Shown in pieces: positions 11,431 to 22,297 of a stretch of DNA of 64,000 bases (its first letter is position 1; every line of letters starts with the position of its first letter). Source of the stretch: Punctularia strigosozonata HHB-11173 SS5 (taxonomy: Eukaryota > Basidiomycota > Agaricomycetes > Corticiales > Punctulariaceae); contig NW_006767439.1 of NCBI RefSeq assembly GCF_000264995.1, positions 1,516,912 through 1,580,911 of the forward strand, written 5' to 3'. The notes below the pieces were generated by a model. It searched no databases. It was not told the DNA's origin and saw only the letters and a list, made by a program, of their open reading frames with translations. A program made the position numbers and the translations under genes.

Positions 11431-14400
11431 ATGGATCCGGCGAACGAACCGAAGTCTGAAAACGATACCCCGCAGAACATGCTCAGTACTGGCAGGCAGT
11501 CCGCTCCACGAACGGTCTTTGTTACCCGTACGTGTCTTCGCTGGTTCTTAACCATACCGTACTCTTGAACATTTTCTGCAGAGCTGAAATGCACCGGCCT
11601 GGAGGAGCATCGTTATTTTGTGAAGATTCGGGCCAGCAACAGACCTGAGCCCGTGGTTACGCCCGTCGCACGGCGGACGAAGGAACCTGAATGGGAAGGA
11701 CCGTTTTCGATGTACGTTTAGCTATCACATCTCGTTGACCTATCTTCTGATGGGCCAATTTCATGACCTGCTAGCAATGGCACTGAAGCCAGCGTACTGT
11801 CTTTCCAAGTATGGATCAAGCATACGATCAAGTCAGACGAGCCCCTTGCGGAAGGGAACATCGACCTCACGGCGCTTGGGACCGGTGGTGGGTATACTAT
11901 GCTCATGTCAGAGCGTGGGATCGCCAATCACAACGTTTCCATGTAGTTTTGAACCATTGGGAGCAGCTACTTGTCTATGTCGACGATACGAAGAAGAAAG
12001 ACGCATCCATTAGCGCCTCCGTCACCGTCGTCGCCGGTGGTCCAGTGACACCGGTGGTTGATGCTCAAGACGGTGTGCAGCCCGCTGATCATGAACCTTC
12101 AGTTGAAAGAGGCCAATCCAACGGTGAGTAGTATACTGCGAAACCGTCCTCCACGCATTCCTGACACTCTGTTAGGTTTGTTCGACGACACTGGGTAAGT
12201 CCCTCGTTCACACTATCCGATCCCGGCTCTCAAGTTGGTGTCAAGGGTGGCTGCGCAGGCAGTTCACGCTGCAGGGCGCGTGGCCGCAGATCGTCAAGCC
12301 TCATCACCCAGGGTGGTCATCGAAGAAGCCGGTATCGCTGAGGACTTAGGAGGCGCGGCAGGCCACGTCTCCGACACGATCAAGCTTTTGACCCCTATCC
12401 TTAAAAAGCTTAGGCTCTTCGTGACTGTCACCGATTCCATTTCCTCGGTGTGTCATTGCCTTAGGCAACGACATGCAACAATAGCTCATCACGCTTCTCA
12501 AGATTCATCCGTACGCGAAGATTGCCATGACCGTCATTGGCGCTATTCCGAAGGTTGGTCCATGCCTTTCTTGAGCGAGCATACTCATTTCCTTTAACGC
12601 AGGTAATCGTCACGCAGTCAGAGAAGGACAAGAGTGTTGTTTCTCTCGTTCAGTGCATAGGCGAAGCATTGGACCTGATGCAGACCACGAAGGATCTCTC
12701 CGAGGATGGCCATCGTCTGAGGGTTGCGATACTTATCGCGGCACAGATTGTAAATTGCGGCGACTTCGTCAACAAGTATTTCAAGACGGAAGGATTCGGT
12801 ACGTCTTCTTGATACCTCGTCATTCGCTGGGTGCTGAAGTCGTAATTAGCCAGGCGTTTGGTCAAGAACCTCGCGGTCAACACGGGCGCTGTTGTAGCTG
12901 CCTACAAGGAGAGACTCGGTGAACTTATGGATCAGTTTCAAACAGGGCAAATCATAGCTACCAGGATAATCGCCCATAGAATGTATACGAGTGTGGTTGA
13001 GCTCGGTAAGTGACTGTCGCTTTCCCGTGCTATGAATATAAAGAATCTGATACGGAATTAGACGGGAAGATCACACTGAACAGCATACGTTACGCGGAGG
13101 GGGCTGGATACGATCCTGGGAAGGGATGTCTACCGGGGACGCGTCGAAAGCTCATATCCAGGATCCACGACTGGGCATGTACCCACGGGGATAGGGACTC
13201 CAAGCCCGTCCTTTTACTTTCTGGTGTTGCAGGGGCGGGTAAGTCGGCTGTGGCGCATGCCCTTGCAGCAATGTTCGACGATCGGGCGTGTCTGGGATCC
13301 TTCTTCGGGTTCAGTTCCTCGGATCAGAGACGTACGCCGGACACACTGTTTCCGAACATAGCTCGCGATCTCGCCGCGTTCAACGCCGAATGGGAGAAGG
13401 CTCTGCTCACCGAGCTTGCCGGGCGCCGTAACATTCCTAGTTTGCTGACGTCGACCTCTTTGAGCCTCCAGTTCGAGACCTTCCTTCTTGGCCCTGCCCG
13501 TCGCATCCAAGGCCAAATCGTTGGCCCCATTCTCATTGTTATAGATGCCTTGGACGAGAGCGGCGATGCGGCCAACCGCTCAGAGCTGCTCAGATTCCTC
13601 GGCCGACTACACGAGATGCCCTCCAACTTCCGCTTCCTCGTTACCTCTCGTTCTGAACCTGATGTTCATAACGCCCTCCTCCGTAGAGATGCAATCCAAC
13701 ACAAGGATATGTCGCAACTTGATGATGGCGAGACCGATGTCGATATCACCCGTTACATCCAACACGAGGATATGTCGCAACTTGATGAAGGCGAGACCGA
13801 TGTCGATATCACCTGTTACATTGAACACGAATTACGCGAGTTGTTTTCGTCGCATCAAAATAGGTACAGACAGGAATCGGTCAAGAAACTCGTTAGCTGT
13901 TCCGATCAGTCGTTTCAGTGGGCGTCTACCGCGTGCAAGTTCATTCGCGGCGTGGGCCAAACACATGAATATGATTGGAGGGACCGTTTGGAGGTCCTTG
14001 TCTCTACAGCTGCAACAAAACAGGATACCCGCGCTCTCTCTGACAATCTCCATTGGTTTTACACGGCTCTAGGGGTGGATCTCGGCACCTACGCTCCATT
14101 CCTGAATCAAAGTCAGTGGTACAGATTTTTTCAAGCCCTCGCATCTACCGCTTTTGGGGGGAAAGAGACCGGTCCAAAGTACAAACACCTGGATTCACTG
14201 TACTTTGCCGTCCTTGAGCGCGTCTTTCCACCTCAGTCATGGTTATCACGCCCTTCTCGGGTGACGCGTATACTGGGGCGTGTACTTGCACTGCAACAGC
14301 CCGTGACCCTGACTGCACTGGACAAGCTACATGGCAAGGACGAATCTCCCGGTACAGCCTTAAAGATCTTAAGTCCCCTGGGATCCCTGTTTCACGGGGT

Positions 14401-17400
14401 GTTACATATGGATGTCCCTATACGTCCCATCCACAGCTCGATCAGGGAATTTCTATTGGATCCTGAGAGAAGTGGTTTATACTATATCAACCTGGAAACT
14501 GCACATAGTCAACTCGCCTTCTCAACTCTATCTGTCATGACAACACAGCTCAAGTTCAATTTGTGCGGTCTTAGGACCTCACACGAACCACACCAGACAG
14601 AAAAAACATGCAACACCATATCTCCAGAACTCGCCTACTCTGCATGTCACTGGCCATCCCATCTTCAAAACACCAATGTCTATCCGCTCCTGGGGATGAT
14701 TGACGAGTTGCTGCAAAGGAAGGCTTTCTTCTGGATTGAATGCCTGAGTTTATTAGGGAAAATGGTACTGGCTACGCCATCGCTGGATGTACTCCTGTGC
14801 CGGTTGCCAACGGTTAGTGAAAATACCCTGCGCGATTGATAAACCTAACCCCTGAGATTCAACAGGACAACTCCGAGTCCAATAGGGACCGGATAAAGCT
14901 CTTAACCGACCTCAAGCGGTTGATACAGATATTTGGAATGCCAATTGCAGTGGCTGCTCCACATCTATACCTTTCCACATCTGACTTCCTACCTGAGCTC
15001 ACGACGATCCACTCATATTACCGACGCCAAAGGGACACCGACGGCCGTCCCTGTCTTTGCATCCCAGACGCGCACCGTGTCGTCATGTGAGCCCGACGCG
15101 ATGAACCGTCCATCTGGAGAGAATGCGACGGATGTGACCGAACGACCGTGACCTTCCAAAGGGGCACCGACGGCCGTCCCTGTCTTTGCATCCCAGAGGC
15201 GCACCGTCCTGTCATGTGAGCCCGACGCGATGTACCGTCCATCGGGAGAGAATGCGACGGATGTGACCCAATGACTGTGACCTTCCAAAGAGACACCGAC
15301 GGCCATCCCTGTCTTTGCATCCCAGATCCGCACCGTGTGGTCATCTGAGCCCGACACAATGAACTGGCCATCGGGAGAGAATGCGACGGATCTGACATCA
15401 TCACTATGACCTTCCAAAGGGACACCGACGGCCATTCCTGTCTTTGCATCCCAGATCCGCACCGTGTGGTCATCTGAGCCCGACACAATGAACTGGCCAT
15501 CGGGAGAGAATGCGACGGATCTGACATCATCACTATGACCTTCCAAAGGGACACCGACGGCCATTCCTGTCTTTGCATCCCAGAGGCGCACCGTCTTGTC
15601 AGATGAGCCCGACACAATGAACTGGCCATTGGGAGAGAATGCAACAGAGTTCACGTTGCCTTCGTGCTCGGTCATGATACCCTGAATTGATGGCCACAAG
15701 CTGGTTCTTCCTTTTGCAACCTTCACTCCATGCTGGAACTGAAAGGTCACAGTCATTTTGTCACATCCGTCGCATTCTCTCCAGATGGACGGTTCATCGC
15801 GTCGGGCTCATATGACTACACGGTGCGCGTCTGGGATGCAAAGACAGGGACGGCCGTCGGTGCCCCTTTGGAAGGTCACGGTCGTTCGGTCACATCCGTC
15901 GCATTCTCACCCGATGGACGGTTCATCGCGTCGGGCTCACATGACAACACGGTGCGCGTCTGGGATGCAGAGACAGGGACGGCCGTCGGTGTCTCTTTGG
16001 AAGGTCACTGTCGTTGGGTCACATCCGTCGCATTCTCTCCCGATGGACGGTTCATCGCGTCGGGCTCATATGACTACACGGTGCGCGTCTGGGATGCAAA
16101 GACAGGGACGGCCGTCGGTGCCCCTTTGCAAGGTCACAATGATTGGGTCACATCCGTCGCATTCTCTCCCGATGGACGGTTCATCGCGTCGGGCTCACAT
16201 GACAGGACGGTGCGCCTCTGGGATGCAAAGACCGGGATGGCCGTCGGCGCCCCTTTGGAAGGTCACAGTCATTATGTCGCATCCGTCGCATTCTCTCCCG
16301 ATGGACGGTACATCGCGTCGGGCTCAGATGACAAGACGGTGCGCCTCTGGGATGCAAAGACAGGGACGGCCGTCGGTGCCCCTTTGGAAGGTCACGGTCG
16401 TTCGGTCACATCCGTCGCATTCTCTCCAGATGGACGGTTCATCGCGTCGGGCTCACATGACGAGACGGTGCGCCTCTGGGATGCAAAGACAGGGACGGCC
16501 GTCGGTGTCCCTTTGGAAGGTCACAGTTATTTTGTCACATCCGTCGCATTCTCTCCCGATGGACGGTTCATCGCGTCGGGCTCGTGTGACAAGACGGTGC
16601 GCGTCTGGGATGCAAAGACTGGGACGGCCGTCGGTGTCCCTTTGGAAGGTCACAGTCATTTTGTCACATCCGTCGCAGTCTCACCCGATGGACGGTTCAT
16701 CGCGTCGGGCTCACATGACAACACGGTGCGCGTCTGGGATGCAAAGACTGGGACGGCCGTCGGTGCCCCTTTGGAAGGTCACGGTCGTTCGGTCACATCC
16801 GTCGCATTCTCACCCGATGGACGGGTCATTGCGTCGGGCTCATACGACAAGACAGTGCGCCTCTGGGGTAGCAAGACCGGAAAATGCCTCGAGATCTCCA
16901 TGGCCCAGCACATATCGAATGTATTCGCTGCTGGCAATAGCAGACTATCACTGGAATCGTCACCGCGTACCTCAATACCGGGCAACGTGACGCCCGATGT
17001 CGAAGTGCTTCCATCACCAATAGAGCCCGTTTCTCGTTCAGGTAACGCTGCGATGGAGCTATCTCCCGAGCTTTCGTATCCGTCGCTTGATTACTCGGAG
17101 TTCGGTAAGTGTTGGCATCTCATGTCGTGTCAGCCGTAAAGCTGACGCGGTTCGTAGATTCTATGTCCACCAGCGAAACCCCGAAAGTTGTCTTCTCCCA
17201 TGACCCGGCACATGCGCTGCGGGACGCTCATTTGCTCATCCCGGGCATTGCAAATCTCTCTCAGTTTGAGGCGGATGTGAGCGTGGAAATGAGGGACGAC
17301 GGTTGGGTCGTCGGTCCGAAAGACAGATTGCTGCTATGGGTTCCTCCGGAGCATCGTCAGAAGCTGTGGCTACCACCTCAACGGCTTCTGATACCAGCAT

Positions 17401-17621
17401 CCTGGCCGTGCACTACGCTGGATTTGAGCGACTTTTCTCACGGGACCCGTTGGACGGAATGTTACGACCCTACGGCGGTCGAACCAACACGCAAGAGCAC
17501 CACCGACACCTCATCGTCCCGTCAAGCCTGGCTATCGACTTCTCCCGCCATAGTCCGGTACAGCTTCCTGGTGTGTATGGTCGCAATCTTCGCCATGTTC
17601 GTTCGCGTTTTGCTCGGGTGA
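11431..17621 (+). CDS. NLR2: C2-helical-NACHT-WD40 STAND protein, disrupted as assembled
   Basis: Exons: 11431-11527, 11582-11711, 11775-12123, 12176-12194, 12246-12447, 12485-12553, 12603-12798, 12850-13005, 13062-14812, 14866-17104, 17158-17621. Order: C2-like domain; helical region ([20 protein letters not shown]); NACHT with P-loop GVAGAGKS (13223-13246) and Walker [12 protein letters not shown]40 array with 129-bp units; C-terminal DGWVVG module; C-terminal membrane helix ([19 protein letters not shown]). Two defects: the frame slips within exon 3 near 11940, where about one base seems missing, and 15027-15742 is inverted, so the plus-strand frame stops at 15090 soon after NACHT. Flipping that segment computationally gives an open frame from 14866 to 17104 and 14 repeats, as in NLR1. 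The 37-nt intron 12448-12484 is unusually short. Role by family: nonself sensing linked to cell death (inference). Confidence 0.85.
13694..13819 (+). repeat. 63-bp in-frame tandem duplication inside NACHT
   Basis: Two adjacent 63-nt units (13694-13756, 13757-13819) encode [20 protein letters not shown]+Y and [20 protein letters not shown]+Y. They differ at only a few bases. The duplication inserts 21 residues downstream of the ATPase core, before the winged-helix part. Confidence 0.9.
15027..15742 (-). repeat. Inverted 716-bp block holding the first five WD40 units of NLR2
   Basis: On the minus strand this block reads as an open frame (15013-15756) that begins with the pre-propeller linker ([20 protein letters not shown]) and then five WD40 units. 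Outside it on plus, the frame runs ...IHSYYRR on the left and [11 protein letters not shown] on the right. Flipping the block restores RRQFQHGVK at the left joint and GVPLEGH at the right joint, both in the same frame. The breakpoints fall at 15026/15027 and 15742/15743, and I see no inverted repeat across them. Confidence 0.88.
15743..16866 (+). repeat. Nine near-identical 129-bp WD40 units (HIC repeats)
   Basis: Units of 43 codons share [15 protein letters not shown] and [10 protein letters not shown] almost base for base. Variation concentrates at a few codons: the three after GH (S/G/C/N, H/R/D/Y, F/S/W/Y), the ones around the second GS (Y/H/D/C, then Y/N/R/K/E) and V/L before W. This resembles the high-internal-conservation WD40 arrays of Podospora HET-D/HET-E, where such positions form the recognition surface. 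Confidence 0.92.
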
Positions 17622-17981
17622 TTGGAACGGCCCTTTGGACTCGTCGGTTACATGTTCATGGATGGTGAAGCTTCGATTGAGATGCTATTTTGATTTTTTG
17701 GCTATAGTTGTCGTCTTCTGTATTGGAACAGAGGTAACGATACAAGTGTTTCAGCGCGGCGTTGTATACATGTAATACAGGATCGAGACAAGGACAGAAT
17801 TGGACATTGTGACAATACAACGGTTGCGTACAGTAAGCAATGGAAACTTGATGGATGCCAACAAAGGATTATACAATGCAGAAGTATGACGGGTATTGAC
17901 AAACCGCGGTGATCGTGGTGATGCTGCGAGAGAGAGAGAGAGGGAAAGAGGCGTGTTGAAGATTTGGAGCAGAGTGACGCA
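17622..17981. other. Convergent intergenic region
   Basis: 3' flanks of NLR2 (plus) and of the Ser/Pro-rich gene (minus). A short (GA)n run is present at about 17932-17941. No coding sequence seen. Confidence 0.5.
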
Positions 17982-18841
17982 TTACGACGCCATCGATCCT
18001 CGCCTGGACGCCGGAGAGGCGTCGGGCGAGACCCACTCGATCCGGTACGGGTGCACGCGCGCGCCGTGGGTGAGGCGCCGGTCGGGGCCTTTGAGGTGGC
18101 GCATGCCTTCGCGCACGAGGAGGAGGACCTGACCGTTCCCGGTCCCATTCCCGGTCCCGCTCCTAACACCCGGTTTGGTGGGGGAGGAGGAGACGGAGGT
18201 GCGGCGGGCGATGGAGGTGATGGAGGACGAGGGCGCGGTGAGCGTCGGGCCGGACTTGAGGGAGGTGGGAGAGGCGGAGGAAGGGGAGGTTGAGGGGGAG
18301 GAGAGGACGTCGACGGGAGGCAGGGAGGGGATGAAGGGCGTGTCGGGCGCGGGGATGACGATGGCGGCGTCGGCTTCGGCGAGGGTGCGGACGGGGCGCA
18401 GGCGGAGGATGCGTTCGGGGGCTTCTGGTCCGGTGATGCTTGAGGGAGAGGGAGAGGACAATTTTGAGGAGGCGCGTGTCGTGGAGGGCGCGTGCGAGAT
18501 GTAGGGCGGCGGGGAGAGCGAGGCGAGGCGCGAGGGTGTGGAGGAGGTCGAGGAAGTCGAGGGCATCCGGTGCCGGTGGCGAGGGTGGTACGGGTTAAAA
18601 GGGGTCATCTGAAGTTGATGATGATGATGTTAGTGAGTATCGGTCATTGAAGAGAAGGCTGCGAACGTACCGGAGAGTCGTAGGATTCGTGAGAGCTCGC
18701 GCTCGAGGCGGGCGAAGCGGCGCGGCGCGATGCGTCCGGACGCGGGAGGTTAAGCGTATGGAGAGGAGGGAGCGAGGGCCGTGTAGACGGGGAAGTCGAG
18801 GTCGTAGCGGCGACGTTGGCGTTAGACGTGAAGAGGGCCAT
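17982..18841 (-). CDS. Ser/Pro-rich protein of unknown function
   Basis: Two exons on minus: 18671-18841 and 17982-18608, 265 aa. The N-terminal two thirds is disordered, rich in Ser, Pro and Thr (for example HTLNLPRPDASRRAASPASS). The only ordered-looking part is the last 50 residues (GQVLLLVREGMRHLKGPDRR, HGARVHPYRIEWVSP), which looks conserved in character and may be a short binding motif. No family recognised. Divergent from the RNA polymerase subunit gene, about 900 bp away. Confidence 0.68.
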
Positions 18842-19741
18842 GGATACAACGACGTGTCAATTGAAGTGTTGAGGTAAAGCGGCGTAATTAGAGGCTATTG
18901 CCGTCAGGTGTGAGTGCGTCAAGGTAGCGATGCTGCGAGCGCTAGTGTTTTGAGTTGAGGAAGAGAGGATCCGCGTCGAGTTTGAGTAAATGGTCCGCCG
19001 GGGTACCGAGGAAGAAAGGCGCTGCCTTTTGGATGTTATTATAGGAGATTGGTGATGTACGGTGGAGTAGAACTGAGACAAGACAAGAGCGGAACCGAGA
19101 ATAGGAGTGGAGAGGGACAGCGGGATGGGCCTTGAATGTCGGCGGCCAACAGTACTTTAATAGAGCCATTCGACTATCCTCAGTGTTATTGTCGTGGACG
19201 ACCCGCCCGTCGTAAGTCGCTACATTGTCCTTTCGTTCGTGGACGTAAGTGGTCAAAGTACAGTGAGCGTCTCTTTGTTTGTTTTGTGAGAATCCTTCGA
19301 AGTTTCGCATTGAGGGGATGAACGCGGGGTCGCATTGTATCGAGCGGGGACAAAAGACTCGGCAAGAAGAATGGATCGGAGTTTTTAGACGCACGGTGGG
19401 AAATTGTGTCGGAGCTCAAACCTAACCTTTCCACGTGAGATCCGGGCGCTTAAGCTTATGTGGCCGGCGCCTCTCTGCACGCTGCTCTGCGTCTCATCTG
19501 CTTGGTGCTCCTCTAGCCTTCGTGACTCTTGCAGAGCGTACCTATTATTTCCGCTTTGCTCACCGTGGGCCGCGCAACCTGCTTAGGTGTACGCTCGCTA
19601 TCTAGTCTACCGCCACACGTGACCCGGTGACGCTTTCTTATCCCCCTTACCGCCGCTCATAAGACCGACGAGCGTCCGGAAACAAAAGCGCAAGGAAGAG
19701 GGAATCTCTGTCTCGACATTCGGACTTAGGAACACAGATCC
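18842..19741. other. Divergent promoter region
   Basis: Nine hundred bases between two divergent starts. Short open frames on both strands have no coherent coding character. Presumably both promoters and 5' UTRs. Confidence 0.45.
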
Positions 19742-20968
19742 ATGGCACAGAACGTACCGAAAATCCGCATCGTGAGCACTGCTTTTGTTACTACCATACC
19801 CTTGCTTCTCTCCTTTGTTCTTCGTGCGTCGGGCGTGCAATGTCGCGTCGGCCTTCTGTCCGTTTCGTCGCCAAGCCCGACCTTGCTTCATTGTACTCCA
19901 TTCACCTTACTCGTCTAATGTCTTGCATCGATCCATGCCCGGTGTCTATCCCGCCTTCCTCGTCATTCTCAACATAAGCCCATCGTCTCGTTCCCTACGG
20001 TACAACATGATCGTGCGCTGACGACCAACCCCGCTCTTTTTTTCTCTTGTCTTTTCCCCTGTCGGACACTGAATACGCGCATGCGTGTCCTCTCATCGTC
20101 ACCATGCCTCCCTGCAGCTTAAGGGCGCGGAACCCGACCTTTCGGCAGCGACGTTCCAGATCGCGGACGAGACGCATACGATCGGCAACGCGCTGCGGTG
20201 GATGATCATGAAGAAGTGCGTTTCTACTCTCTTTTTCTTCCTGCCCACATCCCCATGCCTTGTTTATGTCGTTACGCTGACGGGCTACCCTTATCCTAGC
20301 CCGAAGGTGGAATTCTGCGGATACAGGTGAGCCCGCTACCGTCTTCGTACTCTTTGTCTTTCGCGTTCTATTCTTCTTCCCTTTTCTCTTCCTGGAACGA
20401 CTCGTTTTGGAGATGTGACCACCTTTCCCGTTTCCTGCACGGCCGCCTTTCAACCGTTATCCTAATGTTCTTTCATCCTTTCTCTTCAACGTCCCGCCTT
20501 GGAAATATGACCACCTTTCACGCTTGGCACCACCACGTCACGACAAGCTCTTACATACCACGCCATTGTATTCTCATATCCTTTCGTGGGCGATGGGCCA
20601 CCATCCTCGCCTTTCAGTGCTATTCCCCGCCACGTCCCTCTTCCCAGCCACGAACTTCCCATCACTGACCACAGCCCACCCCACAGCGTCCCCCACCCCT
20701 CCGAACCCAACATCAACGTCCGCATCCAGATGTACGGTAAGTTAGCACCACCCCCTATGCTTCGTCCCCCAATTCCCCGCCTTCAAGTTCTTTTTCCTCG
20801 CCTGCGTCGTCGTTGATCTGACCGACTGTTGATACAGACAACCTTTCCGCCCTCGACGCGCTCATCGACGCGCTTAACCGCCTCGACGACCTCTTTGCCG
20901 CAGTCGACGAGCAGTACGCGAAGAGCCTCGCGAAGGACAAGTACGAGCGCTGGGACGAGAAGAGCTGA
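19742..20968 (+). CDS. RPC19: RNA polymerase I and III subunit AC19 (RPAC2)
   Basis: Five exons: 19742-19771, 20118-20215, 20300-20326, 20687-20736, 20838-20968; 111 aa. The hallmark motif of the alpha-like/L-like family is clear: FQIADETHTIGNALRWMIMK, then NPKVEFCGYSVPHPSEPNIN, then a C-terminal helix (ALDALIDALNRLDDLFAAVD). AC19 dimerises with AC40 and nucleates assembly of Pol I and Pol III in the nucleus. The first exon has only 30 nt (MAQNVPKIRI), and introns 1 and 3 are unusually long (346 and 360 nt) compared with others in the window. Confidence 0.93.
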
Positions 20969-21160
20969 GGGCCCGTCGCCGGGTTTCTCTCCGTCTCTAT
21001 TGCTCCCGTCCATATCCATCGTTTCCGCATAAAAGTATATTATGGCTCTATTGTAATGTTTTCCTCTGTAGAAGGGTTGCGTGTAGGCTAAATATCAGTT
21101 CGGTTGCACGGCAATGTACAGTAACGGCCGTCCCGGCATCCACCATGAAATCGAAGCTGC

Positions 21161-22297
21161 TCAGATCTCCTCGTCAGGGTTGTCGATGTCGGCTTCTTCT
21201 GCTTCCTCCTCCTCCCACTCGTCGGCGACAGGTTTTCCGACCTTTGCGACGTCGTCTTTGGATATTTCGTGGATCGTGATCGCCTTTCTCGCCCTCGCGA
21301 CTCCGATCCGCAGTCTCATAATCCTCTTGCCCGCGCACCTGGCAGAGAGAGACCAACACACGTCAGGAAACCAGTCACTCGCGCCCTTCAGGGACTCCGC
21401 ACGACGCACCGCCAGATGCTTCTGTACGCCTGAACGGCCTCCCGGTCCGTTTCCGCCCGCCCAGCGCCCGCCGGCTCCATCTGTACGTCCTCGCCGCCGT
21501 CCCGCCTGCGCCTCGCCATGCCATCTGACCACAGCCACGCCAGCCGCCTCGCCTCGTCCTCCGCCATCTCGCCCGGTCGCAGACGGAACCGGCGCACGAC
21601 GGACCCCAGCTCCGCGCGGAAACGCGCCGGGTCGCGCTGCCCGCGCGCGGCACGCTCGAGCGCGCGGACGAGCGGGCCGAGCGCGTCGTCCAGCTCGTCC
21701 TCGAGCGCGGCGAGCCGGTCGTGCAGCGGGCCGAAGTCGGCTTGAGGGCGCGCGTGCTCGGCCGTCGCGAGCTCTTCGCGCGCGTCGAGCAGGTCGTTTC
21801 GGGCTGCGGGGCAGACGGCGCGCGTCAGCGGGGATGTTCTCCTTCAGTGCGTGCAAGTGCGCGCGGCGAGAGGGCAGAGATTGCGAAGGGTGGGGCTTAC
21901 CGCGGTACAGCGGATGGTCGCTCCCCAGCGGGGACGGGCGGACGTACAGCGTGGTCGTCTTCTTCCCCTTCTGTTCTCGTTCTGGTCCGGGGCCCTCGCT
22001 GGTCACCGTGGTTGCCTTCTCGCGCATCGTTCTTGCCATCTCGTTCTTGGCGAACATCCGCTCCTCCACCTCGTCCCGGGAAAGCTCGTAGCGCTCCCCG
22101 AGAAGGTATCGCGGCACCGCGCGGATGGAGATCAGCCTCCAGCGCGCGTCCGGGACGAAGACGACGTGATAGTCGAGCGGCCTCGTGTTGGTGAAGCCCC
22201 ACGGGTTGCGGACAGGTAACCGTATCGTCTTCCTTTCTGTTTCTGCGAGTTGTTGCGGGACCACAGGCGTTGGAAGTTCTGTTGGATGCCTCCTCAT
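21161..22297 (-). CDS. Conserved-looking orphan protein with coiled coil and acidic tail
   Basis: Three exons on minus: 21901-22297, 21410-21803, 21161-21338; 322 aa, phases closing exactly. The N-terminal part is globular (VRNPWGFTNTRPLDYHVVFV, RAVPRYLLGERYELSRDEVE), the middle predicts a charged helix or coiled coil (ARNDLLDAREELATAEHARP, LERAARGQRDPARFRAELGS), and the end is an acidic tail (EEEEAEEADIDNPDEEI). The start might be downstream if a short intron exists near 22217. I do not recognise a family. Convergent with AC19. Confidence 0.62.
   Translation of the reverse strand: MRRHPTELPTPVVPQQLAETERKTIRLPVRNPWGFTNTRPLDYHVVFVPDARWRLISIRAVPRYLLGERYELSRDEVEERMFAKNEMARTMREKATTVTSEGPGPEREQKGKKTTTLYVRPSPLGSDHPLYRGKPHPSQSLPSRRAHLHALKENIPADARRLPRSPKRPARRARRARDGRARAPSSRLRPAARPARRARGRAGRRARPARPRARACRARAARPGAFPRGAGVRRAPVPSATGRDGGGRGEAAGVAVVRWHGEAQAGRRRGRTDGAGGRWAGGNGPGGRSGVQKHLAVRRAESLKGASDWFPDVCWSLSARCAGKRIMRLRIGVARARKAITIHEISKDDVAKVGKPVADEWEEEEAEEADIDNPDEEI

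Noticed and set aside
15018-15644. Repeat-bearing frames rich in [17 protein letters not shown]
   Set aside because: These are the WD40 repeats read one base out of frame, as is the one at 15758-16990.
15013-15756. A separate minus-strand WD40 gene
   Set aside because: It lacks an own start context and its outermost codons read through into flanking DNA; the joints show it is an inverted part of NLR2.
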